From NCBI GenBank assembly GCA_012934845.2, contig WNNJ02002631.1:124001-188000 (forward strand): a stretch of DNA of 64,000 nucleotides, written 5' to 3'. Positions 48,801 to 59,189 of this stretch are shown here, piece after piece (position 1 is the stretch's first letter; every line of letters starts with the position of its first letter). This DNA comes from Pomphorhynchus laevis (Eukaryota; Acanthocephala; Palaeacanthocephala; Echinorhynchida; Pomphorhynchidae). The notes under the pieces are model-generated. The model saw only the letters and a list, made by a program, of their open reading frames with translations, was not told where the DNA came from and did not search any database. A program made the translations under genes and the position numbers.

Positions 48801-49550
48801 TCCTAATTATATCCATTCGAACCGTGGAGCTGCTTTTCTCTCTCGAGATTTGAAAAATTGGCTGAGCGGTTTGGGTATCTCTTTAAGTCAAACGACTCCT
48901 TTCAGACCACAAGGGAACTCACAATGTGAAAGGTTAAATGGAACGTTATGGAAGAGCATCTTGCTGGCACTTGAAAATGAAAAATTGGGTCTACCAAGAT
49001 GGGAAGAGAAATTACCAGATGCGTTATCGTCCATCCGCGGACTTCTCTGCACTGCAACGAATGATACTCCACACAATCGAATTTTCGCATTTCCGAGACG
49101 ATACCCTCAAAACGTCAGTCTACCGGGTGGTTGACGCTAATAACGTGCTATTCAAGCGATTGAATAGATTCTCGAAATATGAGCCTGCTGTAGATAAGGT
49201 CGAACTGCTTGACGCGAATCAAGCCTATTCAACTATACGTGATGGGACGGGGAGAGTTCAAACCGTGTCTACACAACATCTTGCTCCAGAAGGAAGTAGA
49301 GAGTGTGAAAACCAATCGACATCGATCAATTCAATAAATCTGAGTATAAATGAGTTGGAAAAGGAAAAAATATCAACATATCACAACGACCCGGCCGAAC
49401 CTACGATGTTATACGACAACGATATCGAGGAAGTTTCACAAACACAGACAGAAACGTACAACTCAGCAAGTTCTCGACGATCCCAACGAGTACTGAGGAT
49501 TCCTGCCAGATATCGGAATTAAGAGACGAACAAACATATTGAGAGGAGAA

Positions 49551-49626
49551 TGATATATTAATTCGATTTAGTTTTATTCTAGATTACTTTGTGTTGAATA
49601 AAAGCTACTTGGTTTAAGCTACAACA
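49551..49626 (+). repeat. 3' LTR, 76 bp
   Basis: Matches the 5' LTR over its whole length. It is preceded by the polypurine tract at 49541-49550 and followed by the TTATC target duplication. Confidence 0.93.
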
Positions 49627-52570
49627 TTATCCCAAGATCCTTTTTATACGAATTTGTGGAAATAATCTCACCGCAAACAGAATAATCATTTGGTAAATCA
49701 CTACGAATAAATCTGAGGTGGACACATTTAGTAATGTTAATCATGATTCCGGTCAGTTCGCTCCACCTATTAACCATATTTATGCCATCTTGTAAGTGTT
49801 CCATATCGGCATGGTATGTTATGACATTCCATATTTTAAGATCATCCGCGAATGCTAATTTTTTACATTTTAGAGAGCTTAGCAAACTATTCAGAAATAT
49901 CACGAATAATAATGGACCCAACACCGATCCATGAGAAACACCCATTGATAAATTCAACGATCTCGATAGACAATTTCCAACTCGAACTCTGAAAGAACGA
50001 TCAGATAGGAAAGCGTGAATCCATCGAATAATAGGAATTTCAATTCGGTAATTTGCAAGAGCCTCAATCAACATATTATGGGGAACCCTATCAAAGGCCT
50101 GACTGATGTCGTAATACACGACATCAACAGCATTACCCTGCGCAACTGCATCAATCCATGCTTCGCGTGCACATAAAAGATTAGACATGCAAGAACGTCC
50201 AGGACGAAAACCATGTTGCAAATTATCTAACAAGTTCGATGATTCAAGATAGGATAGTAATCGCCGATACAATATGCGCTCTAACATCTTACATACGACA
50301 CTTTTAAGGTTTATTGCTCTATAATTTTCAGGATTGTGACGATCTCCTTTTTTGTGGACTGGCACTACAGTGGCGATTTTCCAATCTAACAGTAGAATTG
50401 ACTTAGCTAGCGATAGTTGAAACAAATAAGCTAACGGTGAAGCAATAAATGTAGATAATATCCTTAGTATCTGGGGATGTAATCCATTCGAACCAGGTGA
50501 TTAATGTCGTAAAGAATTTAACTCATTATAAACCTCCTCGGTAGTAACATCCAAATAACTTCGTGAATGGCTTACAAGATATTGCTGGTTAGTTTCTGTG
50601 TTATTGGTTACGAGTTGAAAAATCGACGCAATGTGTCGGGTACAGCTTGAGGCGATGTGATAAAGTTATCATTACGAAGAGACGAAATCGCAGGAGGAAT
50701 TGTCCTATTTATACATATGTAAGCCCAAAATCGTTTTGGTGCACTATGAAAGTTCGCAGCTATTGTCATTTCGTAGTTTGTTTTTTTTTGCGTTTTTTAA
50801 GCTTTTCGAAAACGTTACGACAATTGACGTATTCCTGTCGATAAGTATTTTCCTTGCAGCTTAATTTAAATGGTCGGTTTCTTCGTCTTAGTTCAGATTT
50901 AAGTTCTCGATTAAACCACGGAGCATTCACTTTTTTATTTGAATGTACGATCTTGGTGGGAACTTATTTTTCTATTATTTCACATATTGCTGAACGGAAA
51001 ACCTTCCAACAATCTTCAAAATCGTCGCTAGCGCATACAAAGTTCATAGTCGATGCTTCTTGAAGAATTTATCCGCACGATACCAACAATGTTTAAAGAT
51101 TTTAGTTTCGACTTCGTCAATAATATTATTTGAAATCCCTGAGAAGTGAAAAAGCAATACACAATGATCACTAACTCCTATGGGTGCTTCATGCATAATG
51201 TCACGCACATCTGTTAATGATTTAGATAAAATTAAATCCAACAAAGAACTTTGATCATTCATAATCCTAGTTGGTGCTGATACATGCTGAACAAGAAGTA
51301 GGTTATCTAACAGAAAATTTCACAAGTCATGCTCTAGTTTACTAGAAGATGTTATTCCTGAATGAGGATCATCTATATTGATGTTGGAAATATTGAAGTC
51401 TCCTAAACAGAGAAACTGGTCACCCATCGCTGCCTTTGTCAAAATATCTGAGAATTCCAGAGTGAGAACGAAGCTACTTGGAGATCTATAACATAGTGCA
51501 ATAGTAACTTTATTTCTTGCATGGGATATACTCACCACCATTAGTTCACAAGTACCATATGTGTCAGTATAACACTCAAAATCGTCAACACCTATACATT
51601 GATCGACATAAAGTGCAATACCGCCTCCTCGTCGTACTTTAGGATCAACCCTGATAATATAATACTCATCCACAGCTACCATACCATCAGCAATATCATG
51701 ATGGAGCCAAGTTTCGGTAACTGCAATTATTTGAGGTTTATATGTAAAGAATCTGTTCCAAAATTCGTCAATCTTCGATATTATACTACGAATATTTGTA
51801 TAAGCGACGTTAATAATTGGAGTTGAACATTTACTGGTTCTTGAGTTTATAAATAGTCCAGTAGGAAATCAATACCTAAGCAATTAACGGACCGATTAGA
51901 TTTCAACGTACAAATGTCTTTCTCCGAACCACAGGAAAATTTCTTATTGTCAAGTCCTTTTCACCAGAAGCATTCCTAGTCTTTAGCTCTTCCCAAGCTT
52001 GATGTCGCATCTTACGATCCTGAATGCTGAGATCCTTAAAGATTTTATTAGTTTGACCTTTTAATTTATATCCTCTGTGTAAAATCTCGTTAACATTGTC
52101 GGACGATTTACATACCACTTTCAATAAGCGTGGACGTTCTTCATTTTTCTTACCTAACCTGAAAAATGATATCACTAGACGAGATGAGGCTTAGATTCCT
52201 CACCTGGAGTAAATATTTTTGATAATACTTCCCGACATGATACTTCACGTCATGATCAATACGTAGCTGCGGCCCCGAAGAGTTAGATTCCGGTATATTA
52301 GCAAAGATTACGCACCGATCTCGGTTTTCGCCACGCATTCGCGCATTAATATCTAGCGGTTGTGTTAATGGTTCTTTATTATGGGTGTTTCTTGTTTTAT
52401 GTACGGAAAATTTTCCGACATTTGCAACTATCACTGACGATTTAGACATTGAATTAATATCCCTAGAATGATCATTACAGTTGGGTCCAAGTTTGCAATC
52501 AAGTTGCAAATTTTGTTGACCAATACTGGATGAACTTCGAAAATGACTTCCGTTGATATTCTTCCATACC
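49627..52570 (-). mobile_element. LINE family A copy 8, 5' part: ORF1, endonuclease and RT
   Basis: The ORF1 relic (51903-52509, two overlapping frames) reads RDRCVIFANIPESNSSGPQL...DH, then EERPRLLKVVCKSSDNVN, KIFKDLSIQDRKMRHQAWEE and LTIRNFPVVRRKTFVR. The endonuclease has VRRGGGIALYVDQ, ALCYRSPSS, CLGDFNISNINID and VSDHCVLLF (51044-51682). The RT frame 49619-50425 has VPVHKKGDRHNPENYRAIN, HGFRPGRSCMSNLL, VYYDISQAFDRVPH, SVLGPLLFVIFLN, LAFADDLKIW (catalytic DD) and KCVHLRFIRSD, and stops at the LTR insertion just after KDLGI. Frameshifts are moderate in number. It joins 45050-45741 to make one ~3.6 kb LINE. Confidence 0.92.
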
Positions 52571-53044
52571 CGTGTAGAGTGAGTTTGTGGGGGTAATATT
52601 GGGTATTTGATTGATATGATGATTGCTAGTAAAATTTTGCAATATATTTTTCCCTGTTGTACACTAATCCATCATGCAATTGCTTACTTCGAGTATCTTG
52701 TTCTCAGACGTTCGCCATCCATATTATTCCATTGCCGAATTTTAACCTAGAGTTCTTTACCTGTCAACATTAAAAACTTTATATTTATAACTTTACTTGA
52801 AAAAATTTAGTGGATTTGCAAGCGAACATTCGATTGCATAAAATAAAATAAATTATACCTTTTTGATTTACCAAACGCTAAATTAGTAACGTTTACAAAA
52901 TTTTAATGTCTTAATAATGACAAAGCCACTTTGCATAAATAATAAGACCAAATGTAAATTATCGAAATCGATCGGAAATTCTAAAAACAAAATATTAATA
53001 AAATATATTAGTACTCTATAAAGTTATATATAGAGTACTAATAT
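52571..53044. other. Spacer with a 40 bp hairpin at its end
   Basis: No gene is seen. Bases 53005-53044 form a hairpin with 16 bp arms (ATATTAGTACTCTATA) and an 8-base loop, touching the start of LINE B3. Confidence 0.6.
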
Positions 53045-55645
53045 CCGCCCCCTCAGCTCATGGCGGCATCGAATCCGCCCGCCCCCTCAGCTCATGCCCT
53101 TCTAAATCCTCTAATCATGGCGGCATCGTCGCATTCGCGCGCCACCCAGTGTTTCTTCGCAAAATCAATCCCCCTTTCAGTCCTTGCTCTTTTGAATTGC
53201 TCACTTGTCGTTATTCTAACCCGATCACTCTAGATCTCGCCATTGTATACCGTCCTGGTTCATCAGCTCCTACAGCCTTATTTTTTACCGAACTCGCTGA
53301 CCTCCTTTCTCATTGTTCTTTGTCCTCAATCCCTTCACTCGTTCTAGGCGACTTCAATATCCGCCTAGACCGCCCCTCTTCCACAGATTCCATCCGCTTC
53401 ATCAACATTCTATCCAACTACAATTACAAACTAATCTCCACTGCCCCCACACATATACTTGGTGGGGCACTCGACATCATCGCTGTCCCCGATCATTTTG
53501 CTGCCTACACCTCACTGTCCATCTCTGATCCTGGTCTATCCGATCACTTTCTTATCACCCTTGATCTCGCTCGCAAACACACCCCTCCTCACACACCTAC
53601 AATCCTACGTCGCCCTTGGAGAAATCTTGACCTCTCCCTTCTCCGCTCTGCCTTACTCAAATCGTCTCTATCATTACCCACAATAACATATTCATCTCCT
53701 CACGATCTCGCCTTTCTTTTCGACTCTGAACTCACATCCACTCTCGATATTCTCTTGCCCTTCAAGTCTCACCCACACCGTCGCTTGCACCGTGCCCCAT
53801 GGTTTGACATCCAATGCCTACTCTCAAAGCGTCGGCTCCGCTATGCTTTTCGAGTCTATCACCGCTCTCTTCAGACGTGATTTCCGCTCGATCACTCCGT
53901 CTTTCCGTGATTCCTATCTTGCTCTTCGCCGGTCTCATCTCAACCTACTACGTACCAAATGCAACTCCTTCTGGCAGCATAAAATCATCACTTCATTCAA
54001 CTCTAAGACTCTCTGGCATACTTTTAACTCAATCCTGGCTCGTTCCTCTACGCCGTGCAACATCAATGCTAATGATTATTCGTCATTTCTCCAGACTAAA
54101 GTATCCACGCTGCTCTCTCACACCCCGGTCTCCATCCTATCCCACTCTGCCCACTCTACTCTCATCCTTCCGGAACTCTTTCATCTCCCTGTATCACCTA
54201 CAGAAGTATCATCTGTCCTCATATCCTTGCCCAACAAAACCTCACCTGCTGATCCCCTGCCTACCCACATATTAAAATCCATATGCTCATCGATATCCCC
54301 ATTTCTCACAACCTTGTTTAACTCGTCCATCCGCAGTCGTATCTTCCCTTCACACTGGAAATCCGCAATCGTTCGTCCCCTCCTTAAGAAACAATCGCTC
54401 GACCCCTCCCTTCCTTCTAGCTATCGCCCCATTTCACTACTCCCTACTCTTTCTAAGCTCTTAGAACGCCTCATCTTAATACAAATCAACGCTTATCTCT
54501 CCTCATCCAATCTGTACCCTCCTTTCCAATCCGCTTTCCGCTCTAATCACTCGACAGAAATCGCATGCATAAAAGTGTACAACGACTTACTCATTTCTCG
54601 AGACAAGGCTCTATATAGTGTTCTCATCTCCCTCGACCTCTCCTCCGCATTCGACATTGTCGACCACTCCGTCCTTCTTTCTCGCCTTCGTTATGATTAC
54701 GGCTTTTCTTCCTCCTCCGTAGCATGGTTCGCCTCATATCTATCCGACCGTTCCTTTCGCGTCTGTTCTAATTCATCATCCTCCCCTCCCATCCCTATTT
54801 TTTTGCGGGGTCCCACAAGGTTCAGTCCTAGGTCCCCTGCTTTTCTCTCTTTTGCTTGGCGATCTCTATCCATTTATCAAACCTTACTCCTTTAACGTCA
54901 TGCAATACGCCGATGACATTCTAATCTATGCTCATGCACCCGCACATCGCATACACGATATCGGCATTTCTGCCTCCAACTGTCTTTCTTCTATCTACAA
55001 ACGTCTCTCCAATCTCCATCTCGTTCTAAACCCCTAAAGTCCAAAATAATGTGGATCCTTCCCCGTAAACCAAACATATCTCCTCCCATTGTATCTTTTG
55101 CCTCATCGATCATCCATATAGTCCACAATCTCACTTTCTTAGGCTTTTCCATTTCGATGATCACCTTTCCCTTAAACCCTTCGTCCGTGACAAGGTACGC
55201 TTGTCTAACTTAATTATCCGTGACATCCGCCGTATCCGCCCCCTTATCGACTTCCGTTCTTGTATGTCTCTTCTTTCATCGCTTCTTTTCCCTAAAATCG
55301 ATTACTGCCTTAGCCTTTTCGCCAATTCTCCAAAATCCATCATCCTACCCCTACAACGAATAATCAACACCGCCGTTCGAGTGCTCTTTCGTCTCCGTCG
55401 CTTCGACCACACATCCACATATTTTGCCCAACTCTCCTGGCCCACCATCCACATCCGCATCAAACTCCGCCTTCTTCTCGTTACTTTTCGTCTCATCGCT
55501 GTCGGCTCCCCATCGTTCATCAACCTTCCTTTCTTAGACGATACTCGCCCCACCTCGCTATCGCTTCGTTCCTGTCATACCCTCTTACTCCACGTTCCTA
55601 ATTACTCCAACAACTACGGTCTCCGATCTTTCCTACGGTGTTTGG
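53045..55645 (+). mobile_element. LINE family B copy 3, endonuclease and RT, GC-richer subfamily
   Basis: It starts in a GC-rich block with CCGCCCCCTCAGCTCATG twice. The endonuclease frame 53149-53880 reads LAIVYRPGSSAPT, LVLGDFNIRLDRPSS, THILGGALDIIAVP and GLSDHFLITLDLA (SDH). After a frame change, RT frame 53792-54895 gives SPADPLPTHILKSICSS, SYRPISLLPTLSKLLERLIL, QSAFRSNHSTEIACIKVYND, ISLDLSSAFDIVDHSVL, then shifted frames with VMQYADDILIYAHA (about 54899) and LIDFRSCMSLLSSLLFPKID (55245). It is cut at 55645 before the 3' stem-loop and runs directly into LINE A9. The coding strand is very C/T-rich and differs in codon use from copies 1 and 2. Confidence 0.92.
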
Positions 55646-55689
55646 GTTTCAAGTCATTCACAAATATGTAGAATAAAATAGGCGATAAT

Positions 55690-56376
55690 ACTCCACACTA
55701 CCTTGCAAATTGTAACGCAGCAAGAAGAATGACCTATATTGTCAAAAATTGCTTTAAAGATTTATCTCCCGTTTGTGTTGTGCGTTTATATAATGCTCTT
55801 ATAAGATCGATATTAGAATATGTGTCGCCAGTAGTCTTTCCGTGTACGCGTACAGAACTTGATCAATTAGAGCGCATACTTAGACGGTTTACGAAATTAT
55901 GTCCTCAGGTACGATATCTTCCCTATGAGGCACGAATAAAAAGTTTGAATATGCCGACAGTGCGTGAAAGGTTCCTTCTTTTCGACCTTCTAGCTATGTA
56001 TCGATTAGTTAATAAAGATGAAAATTTTCCAGCAAATAGAGTTGAACTCAATGAACGGGATGGACGTAGAGGGCACTCGAAAGTACTAGTAGTACATGAG
56101 CACGGAAAATACCCTCGTCATTTCCGACTGTCTCATCGAGCGGTGAATGCTTGGAATCGTCTTCCAGTTGATGTCGTTGCGGTGCATACAATCAATGAAT
56201 TTAAATCCAATATAAAGAACTGGATTCGAAATGAGAACGAATGGTGGTTGCTGCAGTACCCATGGTTCTGATATATATACTGAATGATTTTTTTTATTTT
56301 TTTTCTTGTATTAATCTGTTTTTTTTGTGAGCGGTCAAAACAGCCTTATGGCTATGACCTGTAATAATAATAAATA
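55690..56376 (+). mobile_element. LINE family A copy 9, 3' end
   Basis: Frame 55729-56271 (180 codons, uninterrupted) is the ORF2 domain after the RT palm: VKNCFKDLSPVCVVRLYNAL, IRSILEYVSPVVFPCTRTEL, RRGHSKVLVVHEHGKYPRHF, then RLSHRAVNAWNRLPVDVV. The 3' UTR has AGCC-TTAT-GGCT (56342-56353), then ACCTGTAATAATAATAAA. It is a 5'-truncated copy, with its start fused to LINE B3 at about 55650-55690. Confidence 0.92.
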
Positions 56377-56445
56377 CTCGACATAATCCCCTCGCATATA
56401 ATCATTTGTGTTCTGTCTGTGATATAATCCTGTATCCACTTAACC
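56377..56445 (-). mobile_element. LINE family D, small RT piece left of A3
   Basis: The minus strand reads MVKWIQDYITDRTQMIICEG, then IMS. It fits the W-x-x-x-Y(L/I)-x-x-R-x-Q-x-V block that follows D-x-x-K-AFD-x-x-DH in an RT. The preceding half lies at 58396-59000, so this looks like the same LINE split by A3. Confidence 0.55.
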
Positions 56446-58395
56446 ATTATTATTACAAGCAAGCATTGGCTATAAAGCCGTTTCGCTCGATCACAAGAAA
56501 ACATCATTACATACACCAAAATCAACATAAAAATATCAATAAAAGGGGTAATCTTCATTATTCCCGCCATTAATCGTTCAATTTACGAGAGCTGTCTTGA
56601 ATGTCTTAACGTCTGTGGCTATCACGATTTCTGACGGTAGTCAATTCCAAGCATTTGTACAACGATGATACAACCGATCCAATCGTGAACTGCGACTATG
56701 GGAAGGTATCCTCAACAACAGGGGATGACCTCTGTGGCATCGTCTATCGTTGATAACCACTGAATGGGTAGGATATCCATCCGAACCGTTGGCGAGATGC
56801 CACATTACTAACATATCTAGGATGTACAGTCTTTGTTGCACAGTCATCATACCCAAAGTTTTAAGTCTGTCGCGATAACTCATATGAGAGCAACTCGAGC
56901 ACAGTTTGCTGCCGCGACGAAGAATATTTTCCAAGTCATTCAACTCTTTTTTGGACGTTGGAAAACTGGCTTGTATCGCGAACTCAATATGTGGCCTTAC
57001 AAGTGCATTAAATAGAATTCTAAAACATGTGGGTGACACAAACTTGAAGCAGTTTTTTATCAAGTACAGCATTCTTCTGGCAGACGCGCATCTACTTTCA
57101 GTGTTCATTCTAAACTTCATGGAAGAATGTGTTATGAAACCAAGGTCTCGTACATGAAATGTACAATTAATTATTTGAGATCCTATAGTATATCGGGCAG
57201 GTACAGAACTATACCCAAAACGAAGGTGAGCACACTTAGAGACGTTCAATAGTATTCCTGTGTGCCTACTCCAATTTCTATCCTATCAATATCACTTTGC
57301 AGAAACTCTACATCCTTTGGAGAATTAATTGTGCTCCACACTTTCAAGTCATTTTCGAAAGCAAGATATTAGCATTGCAGTTTACACAGCAGAGAGTTGA
57401 TGAAAATGCTAAAAAGTAATGGACCAAGCACAGTCCCCTGAGGAACCCCCGAAGTCACACTACGCGGAGAAGAAAAACAATCACCAACCCGTACTATATA
57501 GCCCCTAGATGACAGAAAATCAGCAACCCACGCTACAAGCATCCCGGGAATGCCATGATCGAATAATGCTTGTATCAACTGAAATGAGGCACGCGATCGA
57601 ATGCTCTACTAAAATCAAGAAAGAGGGCATCAATAGAGCTACCTCGAGATAATTCTGCGACCCACGCCTCACGAGAACACAAGAGATTCGTCAGACATGA
57701 TCTGTCTTTTTTGAAACCATGCTGTTGAGAGCAAATCTGTCTGGACTCAAGCAAGTGACTCATTATCCTTTCGTGAACTATACGCTCCATAGTTTTACTT
57801 ATATGGCTAGTTAAACTTATAAGCCTGTAGTTACTACTGAAACAGTATTGCCAAGGGCCGAGAGAGGTGGGCACTCAAGATACGTAAAAGAAAGGGATGA
57901 ATGTCGTCAGGACCAGCAGATGAACACCGCGACAGCCGAATCAATTTGGCAAATACTTCATCTTCAGTAATTGAAATCAAATCAATGGAGACATGAGAGC
58001 TGAGAGGTTCATAATCAATGTTGGATACCGACGAAACACTGCTTAGGGTAAATTCATTTGCAAATTCTTCGGCAATGTCGACCTGAGAAGGCATTAGACA
58101 ATCATCAACAACCAAGTTAGGAATACCACAGGAAACGAACCCATCTTGGCGGATGTATGATCAAGAACGTTTGGAATTTTGACTAATCAAATTTACGAGG
58201 TCGTACACATCATGAACACGCTTATTAGTGCAGAGTCGTTTAAAAACATCACGAGCTTGTCTGAAAGATGAAATGAACGATGGGTCATTACGCAATAGTT
58301 TAAAGAAACGGTTTCGTTAGTACAGTGCTTTCTTGAGATCATGGTCAAACCAAACTGGCTTGCGGTTGTAACGTTTATTGATTACTAACGTTTCT
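56446..58395 (-). mobile_element. LINE family A copy 3, linker and RT to 3' tail
   Basis: From 58395 down: (N)RKPVWFDHDLKK, then a linker, VDIAEEFANEFTLSSVSSVS, RCSSAGPDDIHPFLLRILSA, a deletion of roughly 90 bases, YRLISLTSHISKTMERIVHE, HGFKKDRSCLTNLLCSREAW, IDALFLDFSRAFDRVPH, GVPQGTVLGPLLFSIFINSL, KCAHLRFGYSSVP and ALVRPHIEFAIQASFPTSKK, ending CTNAWN. The 3' UTR has GGCT-TTAT-AGCC (56468-56479), then CTTGTAATAATAATGG. It is nearly identical in sequence to copy 2 (17849-20460) but on the opposite strand. Several stops and frameshifts are present. Confidence 0.9.
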
Positions 58396-59000
58396 TGTAA
58401 CATTTCTTGATTATCATCAAAAGTAGCAATGTGGTACTTGAATTGCGAATTAATATATCATGATCAATTCTATCAAATGCTTTTGTAATATCCGGTTGAA
58501 TCATTCTCACAACCATTTTTCTGTCTACTGAGCTTAGAACACTGTCATATATCTTGATCAAGACATGGTAGTGAAGTCAGCTATTCTATGTGCAAACTGA
58601 TCATCATCAAGAAAATCATAATAATGTGGCTTTAATAAATTTAGTAAAAATCCCTCCATCAATCTAGCAATTATAGGAATTAGCGATATAGACGACACGT
58701 TATCTATGTTGACTCCACCAGATGCTTTTAGACCTAATGCTATATTAACACTTTTCAGCATGCCAGGCACGACGCCATTTCGAAAACTTTCCGAGAAGTA
58801 ACTCGACAGAATTAAGGAATCATTCTGCTCTAAATTCTTTGACCAACCATGTTGATATACCAGGACCGACTGCTTCACTAGGACCGACTGCTTACAGTCG
58901 GTCCTAGTGAAGCAGTCGGTCCTAGTCGGTCCTTTTACTGCAACAGCCTGGCCACAAGTTTTTGTTTCCAGGCTGTTGAGAGAGTTCAGAAACAATAGCG
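58396..59000 (-). mobile_element. LINE family D, RT piece right of A3
   Basis: The minus strand reads SESFRNGVVPGMLKSVNIAL, VDNVSSISL-type text (NIDNVSSISLIPIIARLMEG), DFLDDDQFAHR, then, after a stop, KMVVRMIQPDITKAFDRIDH and DILI. This is the NxRPISL, QxAFR and D-x-x-K-AFD-x-x-DH order of an RT, in a family unlike A or B. The catalytic YADD lies beyond the break and was not found. Confidence 0.65.
58862..58923. repeat. 62 bp perfect hairpin, 29 bp arms, CTTA loop
   Basis: Arms begin AGGACCGACTGCTTCACTAG. Each arm also contains two copies of AGGACCGACTG, so both direct and inverted repetition are present. It lies at the edge of LINE D. About 25 bases beyond, CAGCCTGG...CCAGGCTG pairs around a 16-base loop, and the sequence there duplicates part of the A10 ORF1. 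Confidence 0.92.
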
Positions 59001-59189
59001 AAAATGATAAAACAAGGCAGTAAAAAGAGTAAAACAAGTAAAAGCAGTATAACAAGGCACAGGGCAGTAAAATGCAAACTTGCTGAACCCTTCAATCCTA
59101 AACTAGAACAGATGCCACGACATGTTGAATCGCAAGTTGCTTGTAGTAACAGTGCGTGTGGCTTTTAGACGGTTGTCATTCATACTTTT

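Larger units (their letters stand above)
45742..49626 (+). mobile_element. Ty3/gypsy-type LTR retrotransposon, fossil, nested in LINE A8
   Basis: The element is ~3.9 kb with 78 and 76 bp LTRs, a 5 bp target duplication (TTATC, 45737-45741 and 49627-49631) and a purine tract GAGAGGAGAA before the 3' LTR. Parts in order: gag region (from about 45.85 kb) with zinc-knuckle text near 46.6 kb, protease with VDTGSS (about 46.8 kb), reverse transcriptase with YLDDIIVCG (about 47.6 kb), RNase H (about 48.05 kb), then integrase (about 48.5-49.1 kb). RNase H before integrase is the Ty3/gypsy order. The element is broken in a handful of places (about three to five) and is read as a fossil. The LTRs differ at about four positions plus a short indel, so it is of moderate age. 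The clade is uncertain; the integrase end recalls flatworm-type gypsy elements. Confidence 0.93.

Noticed and set aside
55302-55553. Arg-rich minus-strand ORF
   Set aside because: Antisense of the pyrimidine-rich family B coding strand, which makes Arg/Lys-rich shadows.
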